Shown in pieces: positions 10,801 to 19,200 of a stretch of 64,000 bases of DNA. Position numbers and translations under genes: made by a program. Each line of letters opens with the position of its first letter. The stretch's first letter is position 1. Source of the stretch: Roseovarius mucosus (GTDB taxonomy: Bacteria > Pseudomonadota > Alphaproteobacteria > Rhodobacterales > Rhodobacteraceae); assembly GCF_002080415.1 (NCBI RefSeq), contig NZ_CP020474.1, forward strand, positions 372,001 through 436,000. Reading direction: 5' to 3'. Below the pieces are notes generated by a model that saw only the letters and a program-made list of their open reading frames with translations, was not told the DNA's origin and searched no databases.

Positions 10801-11442
10801 CATGGTTATGCGGTAACGGTTGCCATCAGGGTATTGCGTATACCCCTGCCCCTGCCCTGAGAAATCCGCATAGATTTCGATCACGTGCCCAACGTCCACC
10901 ACCATCAGAAATGGCGGCCATCCGTCATGGCGTGACACCGCGCGCGCGTATCCATCGGCCTGATTACGCGCCCGCAACATTGTGTCATCCCAGCGCCGCG
11001 TGCCGCGCGTGCCATGGCCCTTGCGGGTTGCGCTGGGCTGGTCAGGCAAGAGCGTAAGTTGGGTGTCATCTTCTGGCGTCGTGACCCCTACCCCTTGCTT
11101 GGCTTCCATGACGAAATGCCCCGCGCGGTATAGGTCGATAAAGCCCCGCGTTTGGCTGCCCGTGTGAATAAAAGTTACGGGCCGCTCAAATCGGTATCCA
11201 TCGGTTGCCGGGTCATCCGTTGCCGGGGCAGGCTTGGGAAGGTCCAGCACATCGCAAAGCTCATTCGCAAATGTCTGGAAATTCGCCCGCTCGCTTCCCC
11301 CTGAGCCTTTCCAGCGCTTAATGAAATCCTCGATATTCAAACTGTTCGCCCCGCAGAAAACACCTGCACCATAGAACAGGCTCCCCGGCACAATCGCAAG
11401 ACGTATCGCGCCGGGAATTGTTGAACGGAAATCCGTCGCCAT
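7876..11442 (-). CDS. MmeI-like (type IIL) restriction-modification enzyme, fused endonuclease and adenine-specific methyltransferase
   Basis: A single 1188-residue polypeptide probably able both to cut and to methylate DNA. The N-terminal nuclease motif is D103-x9-E113-x-K115 (FIDLYRAGHFVMEAKQG), the spacing seen in MmeI. A helical spacer follows. The gamma-class N6-adenine methyltransferase has motif I DPACGSGNFLY near 450 and motif IV NPPF near 615. From about 800 on comes a target-recognition region with FINGRD-like REYRNGRDL, RNWWIHGEPRKDLR and FDPFPFPDP, all characteristic of the family. Residues 1-34 do not look like the family; translation may start later, near the TTG at Leu-35. It is cargo of the integrative element. 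Confidence 0.85.
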   Translation of the reverse strand: MATDFRSTIPGAIRLAIVPGSLFYGAGVFCGANSLNIEDFIKRWKGSGGSERANFQTFANELCDVLDLPKPAPATDDPATDGYRFERPVTFIHTGSQTRGFIDLYRAGHFVMEAKQGVGVTTPEDDTQLTLLPDQPSATRKGHGTRGTRRWDDTMLRARNQADGYARAVSRHDGWPPFLMVVDVGHVIEIYADFSGQGQGYTQYPDGNRYRITMDDLRDPKTRERLRLIWTDPHTLDPSKIAAQVTREVADRLAALGRSFEGQGHEPEAVARFLMRCLFTMFAEDVDLIPHDSFSDLLKRLRGHPEHAAPALKALWETMNTGGFSQALMTDLKKFNGGLFKNAEALPLSEVQLSLLIDAAQKDWREVEPAIFGTLLERALDKRQRHKLGAHYTPRAYVERLVVPTIIDPLRADWRNVQAAALTLAAQGREDEARDAVRAFHAQLCEIRVLDPACGSGNFLYVALELMKRLEGEVTALLAELGEEQAALSLEGHTVDPHQFLGIELNPWAAAVAELVLWIGYLQWHFRTHGRASPSEPVLRDFRNIENRDAVLTYQGTKARLDDAGAPVTRWDGQTFTTHPVTGEQVPEAGARVAVLDYLKPQPAKWPEADFIVGNPPFIGASRMRDALGDGYAEALWKAYPKMPQSADFVMFWWEKAALAARGWKPGTDKARAKGTRRFGLITTNSLRQTFNRKVLEPHLADPKTPLSLTFAIPDHPWVDAGDGAAVRIAMTVAERGRATGRLLTVIEERKGASEAEGRPVRFDIQKGKIFANLRIGADVAGAVPLKANDGISSPGVKLHGAGFIVTPAEARALGLGTVPGLENHIREYRNGRDLTATPRGVMVIDLFGLSEAEVRSRFPAVYQHVLDKVKPERDQNNREGYKRNWWIHGEPRKDLRPALANLPRFIATVETTKHRLCQFLNGATLPDNMLIAIGLDDAAALAVLSSRLHVTWALKAGGTLEDRPRYNKSLCFDPFPFPDPTEAQKARLRSLGEQLDAHRKAQQKAHPKLTLTGMYNVLEKLRAGERIEGKDREIYDQGLIGILRDLHDQIDAAVVEAYGWPADLSEDDILHRLVDLNRERAAEEARGHIRYLRPEYQNPQGTVAQAKGEQGAMDLGPKDTDAKDPWPKSLPEQIAAVRAVLSDLGEATPEQVARQFKRGRAGTVQPLLESLTALGQARLTEGGRFAM

Positions 11443-11481
11443 AAGTAAGTTAAGCCCCTCTCCCCCCTTTCCCCGCCCTGT

Positions 11482-12564
11482 CTATTTCTCGGATCGTGCG
11501 ATTTTTCCGATTTCGGGCAGATCGACCAATGGCATAGCAAGCGCGAAAGTCTGCAATTTCGCCCCCGCCCTGTGCTTGCTCATCAACTGCAATAGGCCAA
11601 GACGTTGCAGCAACCGCCGCGCGGTCATAAACCTTTCACGTGACAGCGACGTGTGCCCCGCCTCTTTCATGGCTCTATGGCTCAGGGGAAAGGCTTTGCC
11701 GGGGGTGTGCCCGTGCAGATCGACAAGGCGAGTGTAGAGGGCCAACGCATCCTCTTGGCCGGTGATGCCCCGCAATAGGTCGAGCGCTTGCCTGTGAACG
11801 CGAAACTCACTCATCCGGCAATGGAAAATCCGGTTCTCAAGCCTGCGCCTCCATGCCCAACTCGCAATCTCCGAAAGCTCACTATCAGGCATGCTCTCGG
11901 GATTTTCGCACAAGCCATCGCGCAACCGGCGCAGGTCGGTCTTGAGTTCCTCGACACTGGCGACATGAGCAACCATTTTCAAAGCAAATTTCACCAGTTC
12001 CTCATGCCGCACGCCTTTAAGTATGGGCGCAGAGGGCGACACAGGGGCCACAAGCGCGCCTGTCTGGGTTTTGAGCGCTGGCAGAGCATCAATCCCCAAA
12101 ACCCCCTTCAAAGGCCAGTATAGGCCGCCATCCGGGCGCACGGAATGTGGGCCAGCCACGTAAGCATTAGGTCCAGTTTTCAGATCGACCGGGAAACCCT
12201 CTGCCCTTAGATTTGGTGGCTTGCCTTGCAGCCTATAATAGAGATGCACCCCGCGCGGGCTTTTGACGTGAACAGGCGACGATCCAAAGCGCGCTTCCAT
12301 TTTCGCCACTAGCGCAGGATCGTCGATATCACAATCAACCACCACCAAATCCGCAAGGCGAATGCCATACATCGCAATGCCCCGGCGGTGCATTGGACCA
12401 AGTATGCGCTTAAAGGTCAGGTTTTCTTGCGCCCATTTTGCAATCAAGGGTGATTTGCCATCTGTTCCGCCGCCCAAAGGCAAAAGCTTGAACCCACATC
12501 TTATCAAGCGGGCCATTTCTGCGCGGAATGTCTCGGGCAAATTGGATTTCGGATTTGTATTCAT
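11482..12564 (-). CDS. Primase-polymerase (AEP family) replication protein
   Basis: A protein of 360 residues with a bifunctional primase/polymerase N-terminal domain over about residues 15-185. The metal-binding pair is VVVDCDIDD (D77, D79), followed by SPRGVHLYYR (H106) and then DLKTGPNAYVAGPHSVRPDG, the typical AEP order. The C-terminal half (about 200-360) has no helicase P-loop and ends in a probable winged-helix region (MKEAGHTSLSRERFMTARRLL). It probably primes or initiates replication of the excised element. Overlap with the upstream gene by 4 nt shows coupling. Confidence 0.8.
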   Translation of the reverse strand: MNTNPKSNLPETFRAEMARLIRCGFKLLPLGGGTDGKSPLIAKWAQENLTFKRILGPMHRRGIAMYGIRLADLVVVDCDIDDPALVAKMEARFGSSPVHVKSPRGVHLYYRLQGKPPNLRAEGFPVDLKTGPNAYVAGPHSVRPDGGLYWPLKGVLGIDALPALKTQTGALVAPVSPSAPILKGVRHEELVKFALKMVAHVASVEELKTDLRRLRDGLCENPESMPDSELSEIASWAWRRRLENRIFHCRMSEFRVHRQALDLLRGITGQEDALALYTRLVDLHGHTPGKAFPLSHRAMKEAGHTSLSRERFMTARRLLQRLGLLQLMSKHRAGAKLQTFALAMPLVDLPEIGKIARSEK

Positions 12565-12881
12565 TGCGCGCCCCCCTGCGATTGAGCGTGCCGTGTCACC
12601 ACAGATTGCAGCACATAACGGCCATGTGTGCCCTTGAATGGCCCATCATGGCTTTCGTGTAGTGTCTCGATCTGCAAGCCCAATTGGCGCAAGGTAAAGA
12701 CATAATGCGACCAGCGCGGGCCGGGGGTGTCTATGGACGTGCAGCCGCGCGCCCCCGCAGCCATGAGGCATTCAAGCGCCCATCGTTTGCGCCCCCGCAG
12801 TTCCACGGGGAAGCTATTTCCCTCGGTCGCTTGGACATGGAAAGTCATTCGGCCAAAAGCCGTTTTGTTAGGTTTGGTCAT
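12561..12881 (-). CDS. Winged-helix domain protein
   Basis: A 106-residue protein. The segment RKRWALECLMAAGARGCTS, followed by RWSHYVFTLRQLGLQIETLHE and GTHGRYVL, matches a small winged-helix family found in alphaproteobacterial prophages and islands. These are presumed DNA-binding, and the role here is unknown. It sits between the AlpA-like regulator and the primase gene and overlaps the latter by 4 nt, so it is probably part of the replication module. Confidence 0.6.
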   Translation of the reverse strand: MTKPNKTAFGRMTFHVQATEGNSFPVELRGRKRWALECLMAAGARGCTSIDTPGPRWSHYVFTLRQLGLQIETLHESHDGPFKGTHGRYVLQSVVTRHAQSQGGAQ

Positions 12882-12985
12882 CTGTTGATGCCCCTATGTG
12901 TTAAGATACCAGTAAATAGGAATGCGCTGCCCGCAGATCACTCACCGCAGGCTTTGCGCAGCCCCAATTCAAGCGTGATGGATTG

Positions 12986-13171
12986 TCAGGCTGCGTTGAA
13001 TTTGGACGCTTCCCAAGCCTCTATCTCCGACCGTTTCCACCTCACGCAACCGGGTGATAGCTTTACTGGCTTTGGAAAGCTCGGATCGGTGCGCAACCAC
13101 CTTCTAGGCGTAAGATGATGAACGCCATATCGCGCGGCAATTTGCCGATCTGATAAATATGTTTCCGTCAT
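12986..13171 (-). CDS. AlpA-family regulator / excisionase-like helix-turn-helix protein
   Basis: A 61-residue MerR/AlpA-type DNA-binding protein. LSDRQIAARYGVHHLTPRRWLRTDPSFPKPVKL is the usual layout of helix-turn-helix and wing, followed by RWKRSEIEAWEASK. In P4-like elements AlpA activates integrase expression or promotes excision. Here it lies immediately downstream of the integrase on the same strand, with a 320-nt regulatory gap between them. A role as recombination directionality factor is likely by analogy. Confidence 0.8.
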   Translation of the reverse strand: MTETYLSDRQIAARYGVHHLTPRRWLRTDPSFPKPVKLSPGCVRWKRSEIEAWEASKFNAA

Positions 13172-13491
13172 TAAAGGCCCCTTCTAGCCTTGCGGGTGCA
13201 ACAACGGTGTTGCGTTTTCCGCGATTCTCATGCTCAAAAGGGGTGTCTGAGTAGGACAACCCCGCCCTGTGTTGGCTGTGACAAGCCACGCAGGGCATCG
13301 CATACCTGAGCGGTCAATAGCGTGCGATAGAATCATATTGCTAAGGGGTGGACCGCATTGAAAGGTTAAAAACACCCAAATATCGACAAAATAGCAATAT
13401 CTTGTGGATGGTTCGTAAACGGTAACCCATCTTTGCGCTGCTCAAGCGCTTAAATGGCACCAAATTGAGCCCTCATTGGGAAGCGTAACAA
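13172..13491. promoter_or_regulatory. Regulatory gap between integrase and AlpA, with 9-bp inverted repeat
   Basis: A 320-nt non-coding region, more AT-rich than its surroundings. It contains ATATTGCTA at 13335-13343 and its exact reverse complement TAGCAATAT at 13392-13400. The pair could be operator half-sites or recombinase/excisionase arm sites. The promoter of alpA and the downstream genes should also lie here. I see no convincing gene: a 63-codon frame inside it has no ribosome site or recognisable sequence. Confidence 0.4.
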
Positions 13492-14787
13492 TTAGCGATC
13501 ACCCAAAACGACTACAGTTCCAAACGAATTAACGCCAAATAGAAACTTGGCCCAATCCCCCATCATGCGCCGCCGCTTGTCGATCATATCGCCGCGCCGA
13601 TAGCTGGCCTCGACCGCGTTGCTGATTTTATGGGCCAAGGCAACCTCGGCCATATCGCCGGGAAAGGCGGTCTTTTCCCCCACCCAATCCCGAAAGGTCG
13701 AGCGCAGGCCATGCGGCACGGCTGGACGGTTGGACGTGCGATCAAGAAAACCCGTGCCACCTTGGGCAACCTCTGCGTCGTGCATTCGCTTCATCGTGGC
13801 CGATAGCGTCATATCGGACAGTTTCCCGCCGCGCGCCGCCGGAAATACCAGCGGATTGCCCTCAAGCCTAGGAAGCGCCTCCAGCATCTTAACGGCGCGG
13901 TCGGAAAGGGGAACGCGGTGTTCCTTGCCCATTTTCATGCGCGCGCCGGGGATGATCCAGAGCGCCGCTTTCAAGTCGATTTCATCCCAAAGCGCGCCCC
14001 GCACCTCTTGCGACCGGGTTGCGGTCAGTGCGGCAAATTCAAGCGCGCGCGCCCCAAAGCCATCACGCGCCTGCAATGCCGCAAACCAACGCGGCGCATC
14101 CTCTAGCGCCAATGCGGGGTGATTACTTTCATTCGCGACCTTGGACGGGGGCGGCAAAAGCTCTTTCAAGTTGCCAGCCCAACGCGCCGGGTTGTCACCT
14201 GTCCTATGCCCTGCAACCGTCGCCCAACTCAAAACGGTTTCGATCCGCCCGCGCAGGCGTGACGCGGTTTCGGTCTTCTTCATCCAAAGCGGCTTGAGAA
14301 CGCGCAAAATGTCTTGGGTCGTTATATCCTGCACCAGCATCTTACCCAACTCAGGCGTCGCATAGGCGGCCAGCGTGTTTTCCCATTGCTGGCGATGCTT
14401 GGCATTCTTGAAGGCGTCGAGTTTAGCGGCAAGCGCCTTGTCCACCGCATCAGCAAAGGTCAGACCACGGCGCTGTGCGGCCACCAGCGCAGCCTTAGCG
14501 GCTTTGCGTTCCTCTACAGGGTCAAGACCGCGTTCGATCTTGTCGCGCGCTTCACGCGCCTTGTCGCGGGCCTGCGATAGCGTAACGCCGGGAAAACCGC
14601 CCAATCCAATATCGCGGCGCTTTGTTCCGACCATGACGCGCAGAACCCAAGAGCGGCCTGCATTCGGGGAAACCTGCAAATGCAAACCGGGAACGCCACC
14701 AACCGGAAAAAGCACATTACGTTTGCCGCCCGGATGGGTCAGACGCTTCACGTCCAACGCGGTCAACTCCCTTGCAATCTTAGGCAC
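13492..14787 (-). CDS. int: Tyrosine-type integrase (P4/DUF4102 type)
   Basis: Site-specific recombinase of 431 residues that catalyses integration and excision of the element. The N-terminal arm-binding DUF4102 domain covers about residues 1-90 (GGKRNVLFPVGGVPGLHLQV, RRDIGLGGFPGVTLSQARDKA). A core-binding domain follows at about 100-200. The catalytic domain has R near 257 (TATRSQEVRGALWDEI), HxxR near 358 (PHGLRSTFRDW), the later His in ALAHKIS, and Tyr in SYRRGD. All catalytic residues are present, so it is probably active. attR lies about 160 bp upstream of its start. Confidence 0.95.
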   Translation of the reverse strand: MPKIARELTALDVKRLTHPGGKRNVLFPVGGVPGLHLQVSPNAGRSWVLRVMVGTKRRDIGLGGFPGVTLSQARDKAREARDKIERGLDPVEERKAAKAALVAAQRRGLTFADAVDKALAAKLDAFKNAKHRQQWENTLAAYATPELGKMLVQDITTQDILRVLKPLWMKKTETASRLRGRIETVLSWATVAGHRTGDNPARWAGNLKELLPPPSKVANESNHPALALEDAPRWFAALQARDGFGARALEFAALTATRSQEVRGALWDEIDLKAALWIIPGARMKMGKEHRVPLSDRAVKMLEALPRLEGNPLVFPAARGGKLSDMTLSATMKRMHDAEVAQGGTGFLDRTSNRPAVPHGLRSTFRDWVGEKTAFPGDMAEVALAHKISNAVEASYRRGDMIDKRRRMMGDWAKFLFGVNSFGTVVVLGDR

Positions 14788-15142
14788 TTTCTCAATCCCT
14801 CATAAAACCCCACAAAAAAAGTGTAATTGAAGGCATGGGATTGCACAAGATTATATATGGCGGAGCTTTTATTCCTGTTATTACTGTTTATTTACAGTCA
14901 CTTATTGCTCAACCTTGCATGGGCCTGCCTACTCTTCACGGCGGGCTGTCTCTCCGCCACAATCCCCTTAAGTCATTTACCTACTTAAAATCTTTTGGGC
15001 GGGCTGTGTGTTTTCTGGCATCGCTCTTCATTGTGATGTCGCCTAAAATCCGCGAGACTGCTGCGCCAAGAGGTTATGCAGTTGCAACGATCAGTGCCGC
15101 CGAGGTGAGGCCTGAGAAGGCCAAGCACAGAGACAAAACGCC
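14788..15142. other. Island/chromosome junction without genes
   Basis: A 355-nt stretch between the integrase start and the next chromosomal gene. It holds attR at 14946-14959 and presumably the integrase promoter (AT-rich around 14815-14880). A 196-codon frame crosses the junction but overlaps the real gene at 15143 in another frame and shows no recognisable protein, so I do not call it. Confidence 0.6.
14946..14959. repeat. Attachment site attR
   Basis: CTGTCTCTCCGCCA, identical to the last 14 bases of tRNA-Ser(CGA) at 6278-6291, in the same orientation. It marks the right end of the element. Confidence 0.88.
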
Positions 15143-16078
15143 ATGCCAGTCGTTACGGATTTCGAGACTATCCTGCCGAAGAACCGCCTGTCCTTCACGG
15201 CGGCTGGGCCCGTGCTGGTTGTGTCCTTTGACAATGCCGTCGCGGCGCAGCGCAGGGCACCGAACAGGCGGGCTTGGGGGCATGGGTTCTTTTTGCAAGA
15301 GGGGCATTCCGTTCTGGGTGTCATGGCGGATGACACCGATTGGTTCAGATGCCCTGCCCTGCACGCCAGCCTGCTGGCGCTGCGCGACCGGGGTTTTTTC
15401 CAAAACTTCGCGCAGGTCATCATGACCGGCACCTCTATGGGCGGCTTTGGTGCGGCGGCCTTTTCGTCATTGGCCCCCGGCTGCCGCGTGATCAGCTATA
15501 CCCCACAAAGCACCCTGAATACCGATCTGGTGCCTTGGGAAACCAACCACGGCAAAGGACGTCGGCAACGCTGGGATGGTCTCTTCAACGATGCCGCCGT
15601 CGAATCGCGTCAGGCCGCCGAGGTCTATCTGTTCTATGATCCGTTCCACAGCGAAGATCGCCGTCATGCCGCGCGCTTTACCGGGGAAAATGTCCGGCAC
15701 CTGCGCAGCCCTTTGCTTGGGCACGGCCTGCCCGAAGCCTTTGACGCCATGGGTCTTTTGAAGGAGGTGTTCCGCAAGGCCAGCACCGGCACGCTGGACA
15801 ACGCCTGGTTTTATTCCGAGATGCGCGCCCGCAAGACGCTGCCCAAATATCACAAGGAAATGCTGCAGGCCCTCGCACGGCATCGCCACCTCAAAACCGG
15901 TGCCGCCGTCGCGCGCCGCGCCTTTGAGACATTCGCCGACCCCTTCTTTGCAGAGCGCGAAGCGCTGTTCACAGCCGCCACGGGAAACATCCTGCAAGCG
16001 ATGAACCAAGTGGACAGGCTCGCTCGGGCGCAGCGCCTGCGCAGTCGCGCGCGCGCAGAGACACCAGAACGCGACTAA
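15143..16078 (+). CDS. Alpha/beta-hydrolase-like protein
   Basis: A 311-residue cytoplasmic protein. GTSMGGFG (Ser98) forms a nucleophile-elbow pattern G-x-S-x-G-G. It is followed by an acidic/aromatic block (LFYDPFHSEDRRH) and SPLLGHGLPEAF, where the His could complete a Ser-Asp-His triad. Specific function unknown; homologues in Rhodobacterales may carry unrelated automatic names. A ribosome site is weak. It is the first chromosomal gene beyond attR and stands alone. Confidence 0.55.
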   Translation: MPVVTDFETILPKNRLSFTAAGPVLVVSFDNAVAAQRRAPNRRAWGHGFFLQEGHSVLGVMADDTDWFRCPALHASLLALRDRGFFQNFAQVIMTGTSMGGFGAAAFSSLAPGCRVISYTPQSTLNTDLVPWETNHGKGRRQRWDGLFNDAAVESRQAAEVYLFYDPFHSEDRRHAARFTGENVRHLRSPLLGHGLPEAFDAMGLLKEVFRKASTGTLDNAWFYSEMRARKTLPKYHKEMLQALARHRHLKTGAAVARRAFETFADPFFAEREALFTAATGNILQAMNQVDRLARAQRLRSRARAETPERD

Positions 16079-16234
16079 GCGCAAACCACGCGCCACATCT
16101 GTCAGACGGACCACCGCGCACCCCGCCCCGCGAACCCGCGCCGTTTACGCAGACGTTACAAATCTCTCAAACCCACGTCACAAACCGCCTCTATCGGTCC
16201 CCGGTATCATGTCTCAATCTGGGTGGACCCTCCT

Positions 16235-19200
16235 ATGGCCTATACGCTCCAACTTCTGCATGCCAACGATCTTGAGGGTGGCGTTGCCGCTCTGGACAAC
16301 GCGCCGAATTTTGCCGCGATCGTCGACACGCTCGAAGATACATTCGAGAACACGATCCTGCTCTCTGCCGGAGACAATTACATTCCCGGCCCATTCTTTT
16401 CGACCGCAGCGGATTTCTCGATGGGGGCCACCCTGACCGCCGCTTATGAACGCTTTTACACAGAGGTTCTGGGCCTTGATCTGACCGGCGTGACGCTCGA
16501 CATCGACGAAGGTCCGGGCCGCGTCGACATCACCATCATGAATGTGCTCGGCTTTGACGCCTCGGCAGTCGGCAATCACGAATTCGACCCCGGCACCAAT
16601 GCCTTTGCCGGCATCATCAATGCCTCTGGCGGCAATGGCGAGATCAACTGGGTGGGTGCCCTCTTCCCCTATCTTTCCGCAAACATCGACTTTTCGGGTG
16701 ACAACAGCCTTGGCCGCCTCTTTACCGACGAGATCCTGACCTCGGATATCTTCGCGGAATCGTTGGCCGATCTGGCGGCGCGCAATATCGGCCCGGCCAT
16801 CGCCCCCGCCACTCTGATCGAAGAAGGCGGCGAGTTGATCGGCGTGGTCGGGGCCACCACCCAGATCATCGAGACGATTTCCTCGACCGGCGGTACCAAT
16901 GAGATCACCGGCGGGGCCAACAATATGGCCGCCCTCGCCGCCGTCATTCAGCCGCAGATCGACGCGTTGATCGCGGCGGGGGCCAACAAGATCATCCTCA
17001 CCTCGCATCTTCAGCAGATTTCGCTGGAAAAGGAACTGGCAGGGCTGCTTGACGGGGTGGATATCATCATCGCGGGCGGCTCCAACACGCTTCAGGCCGA
17101 TGCCAATGACCGGCTGCGCGATGGCGATGCAGCGGCCGAAGCCTATCCTTTCCTGACCGTGGATACGAATGGCAATCCCGTGGCGATCGTCTCGACTGAT
17201 GGCGAATACAGCTACCTTGGCCGCCTCGTGGTCGAATTCGACGACAACGGCGTTCTTGTGGCCGATTCCATCAACACCGCCGTCTCGGGCACTTTCGCAA
17301 CCGATGCTCAGGGCGTTCTCGACGTGACCGGTGCCGCCACTTTGACAGAAGCGCTCGACGCCTCCGCCAAGGCCAGCATCGTGCAGGACTTGACCGATGC
17401 GGTGCAGGTCATTGTAGACGAGGCCGACGCCATCGCCTTTGGCAACCATGACGTGTTCCTTGACGGACGCCGCGAAACCGTGCGCACCGAGGAAAGCAAC
17501 CTTGGCAACCTGACTGCCGATGCCAATCTCTCGGCGGCACGGGGTGCCGATACCACCGTCAACGTCTCTTTCAAGAACGGTGGCGGCATCCGCGCCGAAA
17601 TCGGCTCGGCCACCAATACCGGCACTGATGCAGGCGACGGCGTGCTGTCGCAGCTCGACCTGCAAAACTCGCTGCGGTTCAACAACGGTCTGGCCGTCGC
17701 CACCGTGACCAAAGAAGGCTTTCTCATGCTGCTCGAGCATGGCGTGGCCGACACCGATACCGACGCGGGCAACACCCCCGGTCGTTTCTTTCAGATCGGC
17801 GGTTTCCGCGTCAGCTTTGATGAGGCAGGCACCGCCCAGCAACTCGTGACCGATGCGAATGGCGATTACGTGGTCGATCCGGCCACCGACCGCCCGCAAG
17901 TGGCTGTGGCAGGCGACCGGATCAAGACGGTGGCCTTGATTGATCCCGAAACCGGCGATGACATCGTGATCTTTCGCGATGGCGCCTTTACGGCTGAGGC
18001 CCCCGAGACGATCCGCATGGTCACGCTCGATTTCCTCATGCAGAGCAATGGCGACGGCTATCCGTTTCAGGAACTGATCTCGGATGTGCAATTCCTGACG
18101 CCTGAAGGCGGCATCACATCCGACACAGAGGCGGATCGCCTTGGCGAACAGCAGGCCTTGGGCGATTTCATGTCCGAGAATTTCCCCGACGAAGACACCG
18201 CCTTTGCCAATGCCGAAACCGATGTGGCCAACGACCTGCGCATTGTTCAATTGGCGCGCAATGGCGGGATTGACCGCATTCTGCTGGACGAAAACACCCC
18301 AACGCTTGAGGTGTCCATCGCTGCCAACCTGCTCAGCGGCGAGACCGAGCTTTTCACCGGCGGCTCCGAAGTGGTCTCGGTGGACGCAGGCCGCGCCTAT
18401 GTCACCAACGGCGCACAAAACCGGGTTGACGTGTTCGATGCGGCCACCGGCGAGAAGCTCTTTGAATTCGATCTAGGTCAGGTTCAGGGTTTTGACGGCG
18501 TGCAATCGGTTGCTGCCAAAAACGGCCTTGTCGCCGCGGCCATTTCGGTCACACCGGCCGAGGCCAATGGCGTGGTTGCGATCTTTGATCTCGAAGGCAC
18601 CCTGCTCAACACCATTGAGGTCGGCAATCTGCCCGACATGCTGACCTTCAGCCCCGATGGCACGCGCATCCTTGTGGCCAATGAGGGCGAACCGCTCGAC
18701 GGCACCGATCCGCTCGGGTCTGTGTCCATCATCGACCTCAGCGGCGGCGCGGCCAATGCCACCGCCGTCACGCTCGATTTCTCGGCCTTCGACGGCCAAG
18801 AGGACGCGCTGCGCGAGGCCGGCGTTCTGATCCAACCGGGCAACTCCGCCTCGCAGGATCTGGAGCCGGAATATATCACCGTGCTGCCCGATGGCGTCAC
18901 CGCATGGGTCAGCCTGCAAGAGGCCAATGCCTACGCGGTCATCGACCTCACGACCAACACCGTGACCGACATCCGCAGCTTCGGCCTCGTGGATCGTTCG
19001 CTTCCGGGCAACGAGATTGACGCCTCCAACCGCGACAACGCGATCAACCTGCAAACCTATGACAACCTCTTCGGCATGCGCCAGCCCGACGCGATCACCT
19101 CGATCGAAATCGGCGGCGAAACCTATATCTTCACCGCCAACGAAGGCGACGCCCGCGATGCGACCGAGGCCCGCATAGGCAGCCTTGATCTTGACCCAAC

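Larger units (their letters stand above)
6278..14959. mobile_element. Integrative genetic element in tRNA-Ser(CGA)
   Basis: An 8.7-kb element bounded by a 14-bp perfect direct repeat. One copy is the tRNA-Ser 3' end and the other lies just beyond the integrase gene. It carries a P4-type integrase, AlpA-like regulator, winged-helix protein, AEP primase-polymerase, MmeI-like restriction-modification enzyme, PD-(D/E)XK-type protein and two small phage-like proteins, all on the minus strand and reading towards the tRNA. No capsid, tail, conjugation or relaxase genes are present. It therefore looks like a self-integrating, possibly self-replicating satellite or defence island. The integrase is at the end distal to the tRNA, not adjacent to it as is often seen. 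Confidence 0.9.

Noticed and set aside
7876..11442. A BREX or DISARM methyltransferase
   Set aside because: No other BREX or DISARM genes are nearby, and the N-terminal D-x9-ExK with C-terminal recognition region fits an MmeI-like enzyme better.
13184..13375. A 63-codon frame between integrase and AlpA
   Set aside because: No ribosome site, no family resemblance, and it lies over the inverted repeat; better read as regulatory DNA.
14835..15425. A 196-codon frame crossing attR
   Set aside because: It spans the island junction and overlaps the hydrolase-like gene in another frame, with no conserved sequence.
16214..18418. A 734-codon open frame on the minus strand
   Set aside because: It is the exact antisense of the secreted phosphoesterase gene. 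High GC leaves such frames open; there is no recognisable domain or ribosome site.
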